Of a DNA stretch of 64,000 nt, positions 12,085 to 24,094 are shown in pieces. The notes under the pieces are model-generated. The model was not told the DNA's origin, searched no databases, and saw only the letters and a program-made list of their open reading frames with translations. Both the position numbers and the translations under genes were made by a program. The DNA is from Diphasiastrum complanatum (taxonomy: Eukaryota; Streptophyta; Lycopodiopsida; Lycopodiales; Lycopodiaceae): assembly GCA_029204225.1 (NCBI GenBank), contig CM055095.1:18453483-18517482 (forward strand), in the 5' to 3' direction. How positions within the stretch are numbered: the stretch's first letter is position 1; each line of letters opens with the position of its first letter.

Positions 12085-13090
12085 TCATTCGAGTGACAAA
12101 TCAGACGAAGAAAGATTCACAAGCCAGCCTACTAGTACAGTACCTGTAAACCGAAATGGTTTCAAACCTAGCAGAGTTGATAAAGGCAAGAGCATTGCAA
12201 TCCCAGAAGGATCTCCTAGAAGATCGACAAGAGAACGAAGAGCGCCAGCAAGATTTGTGCCAGGCAGCTCAGCTTCTACATCAGAAGAGTTTGTGGATTC
12301 AGTGGAGAACCACAAATATTCGAGAAAGTGACTGAATGTCCAGAGAATGACAAATGGATCCAAGCCATGAACGAGGAGACGGAATCCATGAGGAAGAATC
12401 AGGTATGGATGTTGCAACCACTACCAGATAAGCAAAAGACTATAAAATACAAGTGGGTATACAAGCTGAAGTATGGACCGAATGGAGATATTTCTAAGTA
12501 TAAAGCAAGACTTGCAGCAAAGGGGTTTTCTCATAGATATGGTATTGATTATGTTGAGACCTTCTCTCCTGTCGTGAAACATTCATCCCTACATTTATTA
12601 TTTGCATATGCAGCTGCTTATAATCTCAAGGTTCACATCGTGGACAAAAAGATAGTGTTCTTGCATGGCGAGCTAGATGAAGAAGTCTACATGGATCAAC
12701 CTCCAGGCTACGTTTCAAACTCACTTCCTACTTATGCAAGCAGAATGCATAGGAGTATCTACGGTCTGAAGCAGTCAGCGTGACAATGGTATAAGAAGAA
12801 AGATCAAGCCCTCAAGTCTTTAGGACTCAAGCCACTAGTTGTTGATTCTAATGTTTATGTAAGAATTACAGATGGGAAGATCATCATCATAGTTGTATAT
12901 GTGGATGACACTTTGATACTCTGCAAAAGTGAAGAGCTTATTGTTGAAGTGACGTATGACATCTCAAAACATTCGAGATTGCAGACCTGGGAGAAGCCAG
13001 ATGTTATCTTGGCTTATAGATTGACAGGGACTATGAGGGAGGTAAGTTGTACCTTCATCAGTCCAGATATACCCAAAAAATCCTAGAAGA
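12085..13090 (+). pseudogene. Element B reverse transcriptase, disrupted
   Basis: A linker with RRSTRERRAP precedes an open RT stretch at 12328-12783, with WVYKLKYGPNGDISKYKARL, FSPVVKHSS and YGLKQS. A TGA at 12781-12783 interrupts it. The palm continues with VVYVDDTLIL, the YVDD box at 12898-12909. The frame is lost after about 12990. Confidence 0.9.
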
Positions 13091-13883
13091 TTTTGGGATG
13101 CTAAGTTGCAAAGGAGCAAATACTCCAATGCTTGCAGGAATAGTCCTGACTAATGAAGACTATTCGAAGACTAGGGAAGAAAGAAAATTGATGTAGCTTA
13201 CACCATACAGGAAGCTGATCGGATCGCTGATGTACCTTGTAGATAACACACTTCCTGACATTGCTTATGTCGTGTTCAGAATGAGCCAATTCTGTACAAA
13301 TCCAGGCTCAACTCATTGGAAGATTGCGAAACGGTATTGCAATACCTTCGGTTAACGAAGGATTTTGGTTTGTGTTATTCTCGTGATGCAGGGTTCCAGA
13401 TGCTTTCCTACAGTGATGCTAGCTGAGCATCTCTCAAGGACGACTGCAAAAGTGTCTCAGGAGGATGCACCATCGCATCAGGAGCAGCAATTTTCTGGGT
13501 CAGCAAGAAGCAGACCATTGTGGCTTAGTCGTCTTGTGAAGCAGAGTAAATTGTAGCAGTAAAGATGGCTAATGAAATCATTTGGCTCAAACAGTTCCTT
13601 GATGAACTAGGCAAAACAGGGAATGAGCAATACATCTGCAATACATCTGACAAAGAATCATGTGTTTCACTCAAGGAAGAAACACATCGCAATCAAGCAT
13701 CACTTGATAAGGGATCTAATCAAGAAGAAGATGTCGCAGACTATTTTCATTGGAAAAAAAGAGATGGTGGTTGACATTTTCACAAAGGCCTTAAACAAAG
13801 GTCTGTTTGAGAAACAGAGGAGTAGTCTTGGAGTCATCAAGCTACCACGCTTTGAGAGAGAGCTGAAGAAACAAAACGAGCTT
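13091..13883 (+). pseudogene. Element B RNase H and 3' end
   Basis: Broken pieces correspond to the copia RNase H domain: VDNTLPDIAYVVFRMSQF near 13240-13290, NTSAIHLTKNHVFHS near 13626, and VDIFTKALNKGLFEKQ near 13770. The coding end abuts the 3' LTR. Frame changes occur about every 100-200 bp. Confidence 0.85.
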
Positions 13884-14889
13884 TGCTAGCTTTCAGCCCT
13901 CAGTCTGACGAAAAGACACAAAGCGAAAATGTTTGCGAACATCATGAAAAGACACGAAGCGAAAATGTTCGCGAACACCCTGACAAAGAGACACGAACGT
14001 GAAAAGTTCATGAAAGAAAAAAATTTGTAATACAGCAGGAGAAAGTCAGATGACACAAAAGTCAAACGGCTCGAAGCGACATGAAAATTTTCACGACACT
14101 TTTTGGCCTTCACGCTCCAAAGGATTGGGAAGATCATGCAAGTACCATGAAGTACAAAAATCCTGATCTAGTATGATGACATCAACGGAAGAGTGTTAGG
14201 ACGTGCCTAACCCACCTCTCTTGTAATCCGTGATTAGTTATAGATTGTTTAGTATCTAATCTGGTGTGCTACTCTGAATGTATAAGATACATACAGTAGC
14301 AGATAGAAATATAAAGACTACAAAATAGAAGTCTGCTTGCGAGCGAGACAAGTTTTGTAAGTAGGATCCACAGAGATCCAGAAAGTCCGCTAGTAATCAT
14401 GACATTACTCGTGGGAGAACACCGCTTCTCTCACGCCAATGCGTTGTGTGGATCTGTCATACAGCGCTCAAAATCAAGAGGATCAATAGATGATACTGTA
14501 GTTATTACGCACATATCTCTCTTAATTTTGTCTGATCTTAAATGAATTACTGTCTACCATCGTCTGTGTATCTCATTCACTTATTTTATCAATTCCGCCC
14601 ACTGGTTCAGTTTTGTTCAATGTTGTATTAATCTGAAACATAGATCAACAATGTCTATCTACATTCTGGAGGATTGTAGGAATGATATAGCTAGCAGTGA
14701 CCAGCAATCATATCTGAGATCCATCTGAATTGTTTTTTGTTCGCGATCAATTTGATTTTGCTTCAGCAATGTCAATATCAGAGCTTGTTCAAGTTTCGTT
14801 TTGCTTCGTTTCGTTTCGTCCAGTTTCGTTTCGTTTCGTTTCAGAGCTTGATTGATATTTGCAATTTGCGTTCCACATTTTTTGCATCA
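13884..14889 (+). repeat. 3' LTR of element B
   Basis: Matches the 5' LTR from TGCTAGC to GCATCA. Over the first 120 bp I count about 16 differences, all transitions and most of them CG to TG/CA. This fits long-term methylation-driven decay. Confidence 0.87.
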
Positions 14890-15574
14890 ATCGGATCCAT
14901 CAAGCTTGTCCACAATGGGATTGGCTTTCCCTTGGGTATCCATGTGGAAGTTAGTCTAAGTGATAGTGATAACTATCAGTGACTTAAGAGTGAAAATCTA
15001 ATGCAATTTACAGAACAAAAAAATGATTGTTCTATCAGACGATAGAATCAAGTTCTGTGAGAGGCTTATCAAGCTATAACAATAACTCTGATATTAGATA
15101 AAAGAATCAGAGAGTAGTAGTTACTGCTTTGATACCATGTCAGAGAAATGTGAGGTCCGTGGTGGTCAGACGGGTCAAACAATCAGATTAAAACGATCCT
15201 ACTACTGCATGAAGGCAGTGGTCGACTGATTTCCTCAATGTGTGCACTACTACTACAGTAGGAAAACACAAAACAAAGTTTGATTGCGGAAGTAGAAGAG
15301 TAGACAATCAGACAAATCATTTAGAGAGTCAGACAAAAAGAGGAAGGCATGCAACATTGACAAAATCTGAACGCAAAACCAGACAATAATTTATTCAGAT
15401 TGAATGTATAAAAATACAGGTCAGTTGATGTTGGTGAGCAAAAGTCAATAGCGGGCGAAATCGTGTGCTCACAAAGCAAACTACGATCTATCTATGAGCT
15501 TATACTGACAATCAGTTTGGAAGAAACAATCAATGCTAAAAAGCATCTACTAAGTTTGTCTCTGATAAGTTGGC
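14890..15574 (-). mobile_element. Inverted 5' end of copia family C
   Basis: On the minus strand, LTR (15574 to 15137), primer site (15136-15125, TGGTATCAAAGC) and leader run into a gag start at 14943, reading MDTQGKANPIVDKLDG. The same order and wording occur on the plus strand at about 40008-40680 (MDSQGKPSPIMDKLDG). Gag is cut off after about 17 codons exactly where the LTR of element B ends. The two copies are clearly homologous along LTR, leader and gag. Confidence 0.87.
15125..15136 (-). other. Primer-binding site, family C fragment
   Basis: The plus strand reads GCTTTGATACCA, the complement of TGGTATCAAAGC, one base off the initiator-Met primer site. The LTR directly abuts it. Confidence 0.85.
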
Positions 15575-16887
<1,313 letters not shown>

Positions 16888-17284
16888 CCTCCTCTTCCTA
16901 CTTTCATTGTCTAAGGCCTCCTATTTTCTTTGTATGTAATGCATCTATGGATATTGAATGTTTGCTTTGTCTTTGTTAATCATGATATCACATTCAAACT
17001 TTATCGTTAGCACAAGCATTCACCAATTTAAGTTCAAAAAATTAACATTTTGTGTTGTTTTCCATGTGCTAATTTCATCTTGATATGTAAAATTGATGTA
17101 AGAAATAGTAAAGTATCCAACATGGGCACTATTATCTAGATTAATTATGAATGTTGCTATTTTGAGCATTATAAAACCATAGAGAGGAGGTCTATTCTTA
17201 GGATGGAGATCATTTGTAAGATGGATCAAAGATGTGTGGTAAAACTAGTTGAAGAGGGAGTGTGAAAAATGTCAACTAGATAAG

Positions 17285-17401
17285 TTGATCTATATATATA
17301 AACATAGATAAACGTATGTATTTGTGTATATATATGTATACATATAGCTATATATGTATACATATGTAAACGTACATGTATATGTGTATACGTATGCGAG
17401 T

Positions 17402-17450
<49 letters not shown>
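17285..17450. repeat. Alternating purine-pyrimidine tract with (CA)n
   Basis: A stretch of TATATA, GTATAC and CATATG words runs into a perfect (CA)23 array at 17404-17450. Such alternation favours Z-DNA or cruciform structures. Confidence 0.85.
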
Positions 17451-17452
<2 letters not shown>

Positions 17453-18941
17453 TACATAAATATACATATACAAGAATTGAGAGTTATCCAAGAAAAACCC
17501 TTGAGGAAAAAACTTAGTTGAAATAAAATCAATGTGTTACTACATTACTCATAGTTGAGAACTTAATTGCTTCTCGACCCCCTCACATAGCCGTAATTGC
17601 TAATTAGGTGGGCAGCCAAGACTATAAATACTATGTAGGTTTCATTCATTGAATGTGGAAAACCTAAAATTAAGTTTGTCCATAAGAACCCAAAAAAAAT
17701 TGACCTTAATTGGGGTTGAGTATCAAACATGTATGAGTATACATAAATTGAGGATCTTGTTGGAAGGATAATGCACACTAGTCAGATGCAATTTGGAGAA
17801 CTGTTGACTTTGTTTTGTGACTAGTCTCAATGTATGGTTCAAAGGAAGTTGTTTCAATTAAGATAGTTTATATCACCTCTAGCTTGTCATTTCTAATTGT
17901 ATAATTGTTGGCAGAAAAGTGCAGTCCTTAGTTTACTACACATTGTTGGTTTCTACTTCATAGAAATAGAAATTATGGCTGATCAATTAGCTTGGCTCGA
18001 GTAATCTTTGAAGAAAATTTTTTACAACTATTTCTAACTATTATTAAAAAAATTGTGAGACATGGATTTGTAACAATTGAAGACTACACTAGTCTTCAAT
18101 TGTTTGTTTTAAAATAAGTGTATCTTTGAAAATACAATTCTTAGAAATTCAATCATAATATATTTATATTTTTAATATTCAATGTTGATAAGGCTTGATC
18201 ATTCTAGTAATAACTAAATTGCTATTTATTAGGAGTTAAATATTGGATAAAAGTGTCATCATGTACATGATGACACAAATGTTCCTCATGAATAAAATAC
18301 CAAATTCATTTTCAAAAACCACATTGCATGTGACAATATCACAACTTTATTCCTACCACACTATTTTCTATTTCCAATATTTTCAAACTATTATAGCACA
18401 TTTTCTCTTGAATAGTATCCCTTAGTAAATCATAGAAAATTTATGCCTAAATAAACTCAATGTCACAAGATTAAAAAAGAAAGTCAATGCTTTCCATTGA
18501 AATATGTATGGGGAAACCATATATCCACTTGGCATGATGTGAATCAGTTGAAGAGTCTTCAATTCTATAAATACAAAAGTGGTTAACTGTATAAAATGAA
18601 TGAAATGGTCAATGTAGAATGTTTATAGAGCTTTAATCTATTAGAGTCCTTTTTCCATAACAATGAGTTACAAATTTTTACTTTTATGCCATTTTTTTGA
18701 AAAATCTTTTCTTGGCACTTTGTGCTTTTGAATCAACATTGCTTTTTGAAAAACTATTTTGGAACTCCTATATGGCCATGTCTATATCATTAAGTAGTCA
18801 TACAACATGTATTTAATTCAATAATTTAGGTTAAAATATAAGAATATAGGGTAGAGCAATTGGCTGCTAGTGGCTTTGTAGCAAGAGGCTTAATGGTGGA
18901 AGTGGTGAAAGTGATACCCTTAATGGTGTCCAATCCCGTCC
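17451..18941. other. Unassigned AT-rich stretch
   Basis: No supported gene or transposon motif. It contains one strong hairpin at 18072-18104. Confidence 0.5.
18072..18104. other. Perfect 14-bp hairpin
   Basis: AACAATTGAAGACT (18072-18085) and AGTCTTCAATTGTT (18091-18104) are exact reverse complements around the 5-base loop ACACT. No flanking pairing extends the stem. Confidence 0.85.
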
Positions 18942-19355
18942 CTTCACAAGTGAAGAGTGAAGTTTCTTCAAGGTGAAGCAACAGTTCAAAAACTAGAAAA
19001 GCCTCTATTTTTGGGTCCTTTGCCCGTTTTGACCCAAACGAAAGGCTATAAACTCCAAATGAAGGGCACCCGGACTGTACCTGCAAGTACGGTACAACAA
19101 AACAGAGTGATTGCAGCGGAGAAAGTGTTTGGAGTGCGCCAGAAGTAATTTCACCATTCCATTGGGCACGTTGTTGGGAGTGGACAACTGAGTGCATTTC
19201 GGAAGGCGACACCGATTTGGCTTTCAAATTGGTGGAAAAGCGGCGAGTGGCCTAGTAAGGGAAAAGGTGCAGGTCATTATTTTCAACTTCTGACATCACT
19301 GCTGGCCTCAACATACTGTTTATAGCCTACGGCAGAAGTTTCAAGCAGTTTTGCG

Positions 19356-20150
19356 ATGGCAAACATGGGAGAGTCCATTTTGAGTGAAAGTAGCAAATTG
19401 GACGAGATTTCCAACTATGTAGTGTGAAAATTCAAAATGAAAAACATACTGATGGAGAAAGACGTGTGGGAAGTCGTCACAAGTGATGAGAGAAGGCCGC
19501 CAAATGAAGCAGATATCAAAGTGTTCGACAAAAAGATGATAAAAGCTTTGACCTTCATTAACTTGTCAGTGAAGGATCACATCATTACCCACATTTGTGA
19601 TGTTGTTACACCCAGACAGGCATGGGATGTGCTAAAGGATCAGTTCGAGACGTCAAATCCATCAAGAATCATGTTTCTGAAGTCAAAGTTGAATAGTGCC
19701 CGCATGGAGCAAGGAGAGCACATTCAGACATAACAATGAGAGATGAACTGCATTCTATTGGTGAGCGCATACGTGATGTGGAGCTGGTGCACGATGCATT
19801 ATGCGGCATTACAGAACCCTATCAGATGTTTGTGAGCGGAATAGCATCAAGAGAAAGATTGCTTTGATGAGCTCATAGGAATCTTGATGTAGGAAGAGCA
19901 ATGGCGAGAAATGGTGAAAGCTAGACATCAAAATACTGACGATCAGGCACTTGCGACACGCCAAAAACAAGGCAAGGGCAAGGGCAAGAAGAAGTCTAAG
20001 CAGCAATTTGCCAAGTCTCAAGAGGACGAGGGGTCTTCCAGTAAAACTAAGAAGAAAGGCAAGTGCTTCCATTGTGGTAAAAAGGGCCATTGGAAGAGTG
20101 AATGTCGCAAATTCCTGGCGGAACAAGGCAAGGGGAAACCAAAACAAGCA
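19356..20150 (+). pseudogene. Family E copy 1 gag
   Basis: Starts MANMGESILSESSKLDEI at 19356. A TGG to TGA change makes a stop in the WKFKMKN motif near 19427. Small deletions near 19733 and 19862 and a CAG to TAG near 19889 break it further. The C-terminal part is open from 19911 and is very Lys-rich, with a canonical zinc knuckle CFHCGKKGHWKSEC at about 20068-20109. Gag is the particle-forming and RNA-binding protein. Confidence 0.92.
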
Positions 20151-20780
20151 AGTAACCTTGTCGATGAGGGTGAGATTGAAGACTCTAGCATCTTCATATC
20201 TGCATTGTCATCTAATCAAGATGATCAAGCATGGTATATTGACTCGAGAGCCACAAGACATATGACAGGTAACAAGAATTGGTTTAGTAGTTTGAAAGTG
20301 TTGGATAATGGAACATCTGTTTCACAAGCAAATGGTGAGGTGTGCAAGATCAAGGGGATAGGCACCGTTTCAATCCAACTACCTGATGGCAAAAGCAGGA
20401 TGATCAGGGAGGTACTTTACGTACGAGCTTTAAAAAAAAATCTACTTTCTGTTGGAGTCATTACTGATCAAAAGTTGAAAGTAGAATTTGCCCATGATCA
20501 TTGCTTTGTGAAGGATGTGAACCAAAAGTTCAAAGTTATTGCGGATGGAGTAAGAGAGCCCAATACAAAATTGTACATGTTGAATGCTACAATTAAGGGG
20601 CAACATGGACTTGTATCGTCCATTCCATCGCAAACTGAGTTGTGGCATAAGAGGCTTGGTCACTTAAACTTGGGAAGCCTCAGTTTGATGAGAAAATTGG
20701 AGATGGTAACAGGATTGCCTACCATAGAAGATCACTTGAAATCGATGTGCGAATCTTGTGTATATGGGAAGCAGCATTGA
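20151..20780 (+). pseudogene. Family E copy 1 protease and pre-integrase
   Basis: In frame with the gag tail. The protease active site reads YIDSRATRHMTG; copy 2 has YIDSGATRHMTG, so the catalytic DSG triad is mutated here. The pre-integrase segment follows with LWHKRLGHLNL and CESCVYGKQ, the His and Cys pairs of the integrase zinc domain. It ends at a TGA (20778-20780). Confidence 0.92.
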
Positions 20781-21566
20781 GAGAAGTTCAATAAAGGGGG
20801 TGTTGCAAGAGCAAAGAACATCCTGGTTTTAATCCACACAGATTTATGCGGGCCTATGAGGACCATGTCTTTAGATAAAGCCTTCTATTTCATGACCTTT
20901 ATTGATGATATGTCACGTAAGACATGGATCTACTTCTTGAAGAAGAAATCAAATGCATTTGATAACTTCCAGAGCTTCAAAGCATTGGTCAAAAATCAGA
21001 CAGGTAGGAAGATCAAAGTCCTAAGATCAGATAGTGGAGGTGAGTACAAGTCTAATGACTTCAATGATCTTTGTGATCAATGTGGGATTAAAAGACAATT
21101 TACGCGAGCTCATACTCCTACTCTCAATGGTGTAGCTGAGCGCAAGAATCGTATGATTGTGGAAAGTGCCAGATCTATGCTAGCTGAAATGAAACTACCA
21201 AAAGATTTTTGGTCAGAAGCATGTAGCACGGCAGTCTATCTTCAAAATAGAAGTCCTACCATTGCCATACCAAAGATAACACCTGAGGAAGCATTCATGA
21301 AGAAGAAGCCAAAGGTGAACCACTTGCGAATCTTTGGATGTAAGGCCTTTGTACATATTCCTAAGGAGGAAAGACGTAAACTTGATGTAAAAGCTATCAA
21401 GTGCATATTCCTAGGATATGATGATCGTGTGAAGGGCTATAGATGTTTTGATCCAGTGGAAAACAAAATCCATATAAGCCGTGATGTTATCTTTGATGAA
21501 TCCAAGATGTATGAAGACGAGGATGCTGAGAAGATAGACACATCCAGTGGAAAGATGGTATATTGA
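20781..21566 (+). pseudogene. Family E copy 1 integrase core
   Basis: Shows all three catalytic residues of a copia integrase: Asp in IHTDLCGPM (near 20835), Asp in LRSDSGGEY (near 21024) and Glu in GVAERKN (near 21133). Then come the usual FGCKAFVHIP and FLGYDD segments. It is open from 20856 to 21566, among the best preserved integrase cores in the window. It is separated from the protease by a stop at 20778 and from RT by a stop at 21564-21566. Confidence 0.93.
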
Positions 21567-22700
21567 GGATACCACCTGATGATGATCCATTCATTGACCT
21601 TCCGAGTGATGAACATGAGGATACATCTCAAGATACTACTACTCAACCTCAAGAGACAGGTTGGAGAGGTAGGGACAAACCTTTTGGTGCAAGAAGGATT
21701 GAAGTTGTAGGTGACAAATGCAAGGGATACATTTTCACTAGGAAGCCGATCATCTGACAGGAAGCTCCCTAAATGGTTTGAGAGATTGTTAGAGAGCCGC
21801 GACATGGATGACTTTCCAGGATCATCTAGCCAAGGAGAGCTATGAAGATCAACAAGAGAGAAGACACTACCTGAAAGGTATGAAGCAAATTATGCTCTCT
21901 TATCTAGCATTATTCAAATCAAAGAACCTTCGACTTATGGTGAAGCGAAGGATGATGGCATTTGGGTCAAGGCCATGGGAAAGGAGATGGAGTCAATTGA
22001 TAAGCATAGCACATGGGACTTAGTAGAACCACCAGTTGGCAAGAAACCCATTGGTTGCAAATGGGTATACAAGACTAAGTATCATGCAGATGGAAGTATA
22101 GCAAAGCACAAGGCAAGATTGGTGATCATAGGGTATGCACAAAGTAAAGGCATCGACTATGAGGAGACTTTTGCGCCAGCTTGTAAGTGGAATACTCTAC
22201 GTCTACTTGTTGCTTTAGCTTCACATTTTGGTTTGCCTTTGCATCAGATGGATGTGAAATCTGCATTTCTAAATGGTGAGTTAGAAGAAGAAGTGTTCAT
22301 GGATCACCTTGAAGGATTTGTAGCGAAGGGACAGGAAAATAAAGTATGTCGCTTGAAGAAAGTGCTTTATGGTCTTAAACAAGCACCACGTGCATGGTAT
22401 AGCAGGATTGATGCCTACTTTCGTTCAAAGGGGATGGTGAGAACACATTCTGATCCAAATCTATATGTCTTATGCTTTGATGGTATGGTTGCTTTGATTG
22501 CTCTTTATGTTGATGACTTATAATCAAGAGATGATAGACATGATCAAGAAAGACCTCATGGAACAATTCGAGATGACAGATCTCAGCCTGATGCATTACT
22601 GCCTTGGAGTAGAAGTGTGGCAAAAAGGACATGAAGTGGGTTTAACACAGGTGAAGTATGTCAAAGAGTTGCTGCACAGGTTTAGGTTGCAGGATTGCAA
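21567..22700 (+). pseudogene. Family E copy 1 reverse transcriptase
   Basis: A linker rich in Asp, Glu and Thr precedes RT. RT reads CKWVYKTKYHADGSIAKHKA, then QMDVKSAFLNGELEEEVFM, YGLKQAPRAWY and the catalytic LYVDDL near 22505-22521. A deletion right after YVDD relative to copy 2 shifts the frame, so the polyprotein stops. It resumes at 22498-23436 in another frame. Confidence 0.93.
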
Positions 22701-23436
22701 ACCAGTAAACACTCCTATTGAACCAGGTAAAAAACTTTCTAAGCTTGATGAGTCACAGTCATTTGATGCTACGCTATATAGACAGTTAGTAGGGAGCTTG
22801 ATTTACCTTACCACGACTAGACCAGATATATGCTATGTTGTTGGCATTGTAAGTCAGTTTATGGCAGCACCTACGGAAACGCATTGGAAGGCAGCTATTT
22901 TGCGTTATGTGAAAGGCACTTCAGAGTATGGCTTGATTTACAGGAAGCATGATGGTTTACCTGAGTTGTGTGGCTATGTGGATGCGGATTGGGGAGGTGA
23001 CTATGATGATCGTAGATCCACCACAGGGTATGTATTCCAGTTGTGTGGTAGTTGCTTTTCCTGGTCTAGTAAGAAGCAAAGTACAATTGCTCTTTCCACC
23101 ACAAAAGCAAAGTATAAGGCAATGTGTAGTGCAGCACAGGAAGCTATATGGTTGAGACAAATCTTGGAAGAAGTTGGCATGAAGCAGAAAAATCCCACGA
23201 CTTTACATAGCGACAGTCAGAGTGGCATTCAGCTAGCAAAGAATCCAGTGTTCCACGCGAGAACTAAACACATTGAGATTCAGTATCACTTTATACGTGA
23301 GAGGCTGCTGAGTCGTGAAATTCACGTTGTTCATTGTAGCACAGAAGAACAACTAGCTGATATTTTCACTAAGCCACTTACTGAAGAAAAGTTTGATAAG
23401 TTTAGATCAAAGCTTTCTGTACTTAAAGTTTGTTGA
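22701..23436 (+). pseudogene. Family E copy 1 RT connection and RNase H
   Basis: One long open stretch: RT thumb (KKLSKLDESQS, DICYVVGIVSQF), then RNase H with YVDADWGGD, SKKQSTIALSTTKAKY, LHSDSQSGIQLAKNP and ADIFTKPLTEEKFDKF. In the third motif the usual Glu (TEAEY) is Lys, removing a catalytic residue. It ends about 50 bp before the polypurine tract. Confidence 0.93.
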
Positions 23437-23490
23437 CTTTAAAACTATGTATATGACTATATAAAAAGTAGACTCTACTTTAAAAGAGAG

Positions 23491-23764
23491 AGTTAGAATT
23501 AAAGTAGAATCATTGTGTTACTGTACTGTGGGTCCTGTCAGTGGATAAGGATCAGTTGGCCTCGCCACGAGGTAAGTCGACAAGACACGCGTCCCGCCAA
23601 CGGCAACCTGGGTCATGCATGGGTTGCCTGAGTGAACAACTATATGTACAGTGTAATTTCATTTTGACAAATACAGTTGCTATGTGAGCTTGCTGTGGAG
23701 AGTGTCTTTTGTCTGTGTTACTGTGTAGCATGATCTGTGTTCCTGTGCAAAGCAAATTCTAAGT
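23491..23764 (+). repeat. 3' LTR of family E copy 1
   Basis: A 274-bp LTR starting AGTTAGAAT right after the purine run AAAAGAGAG and ending ATTCTAAGT. It matches both LTRs of copy 2 along its full length. Confidence 0.9.
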
Positions 23765-24094
23765 CAAAGTTCATTCTAGAATAGTGATTTTGAATTGGGG
23801 CCTTGGGTGCACACTAGCATAAACATTACTTCATAGCTTCGGCTTTAAAGCTCTACATTTGAGAACAATGCATAACAAATCATTTGTACAATCAAGTGTT
23901 GATTAAAATTGTTAATCAGAGCTTGTCAAGACCTTAACGGATAAAGAACAATAGAAAATTGGATATTAGAGCTCCAAAATGGTATAGGTGGGTTCGACAC
24001 TTGAGCCGTTCTTGTTTTACAAAGGATCACAAAGCCAGTAGTTGGTTGATTGTATAATTTCAATTATCATCTATTTGCAATCAAAATCAAACAA
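23765..24094. other. Unassigned stretch
   Basis: No gene or repeat motif recognised between the family E LTR and the tandem repeat. Confidence 0.4.

Larger units (their letters stand above)
8559..14889 (+). mobile_element. Copia element B with two LTRs, old copy
   Basis: Two direct repeats of about 1 kb (8559-9557 and 13884-14889) flank a copia coding region in the order gag, protease, integrase, RT, RNase H. The primer site TGGTATCAGAGC follows the 5' LTR after one base. No target duplication is seen: the left flank is copia fragment D and the right flank is an inverted piece of family C. Either the original flanks were lost by recombination or B inserted at an already chimeric site. The LTRs have diverged strongly, so the insertion is old. 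Confidence 0.88.
18942..23764 (+). mobile_element. Copia family E, copy 1 (5'-truncated)
   Basis: Homology to the second copy (47387-58827) begins at CTTCACAAGTGAAG near 18942, inside the leader, and runs to the end of a 274-bp 3' LTR. The 5' LTR, primer site and first 0.86 kb of leader are missing. The coding order is gag, protease, integrase, RT, RNase H. Integrase keeps all three catalytic residues, but gag, protease, RT and frame integrity are damaged. The right flank after the LTR is CAAAG; no matching left duplication can exist because that end is gone. Confidence 0.92.
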
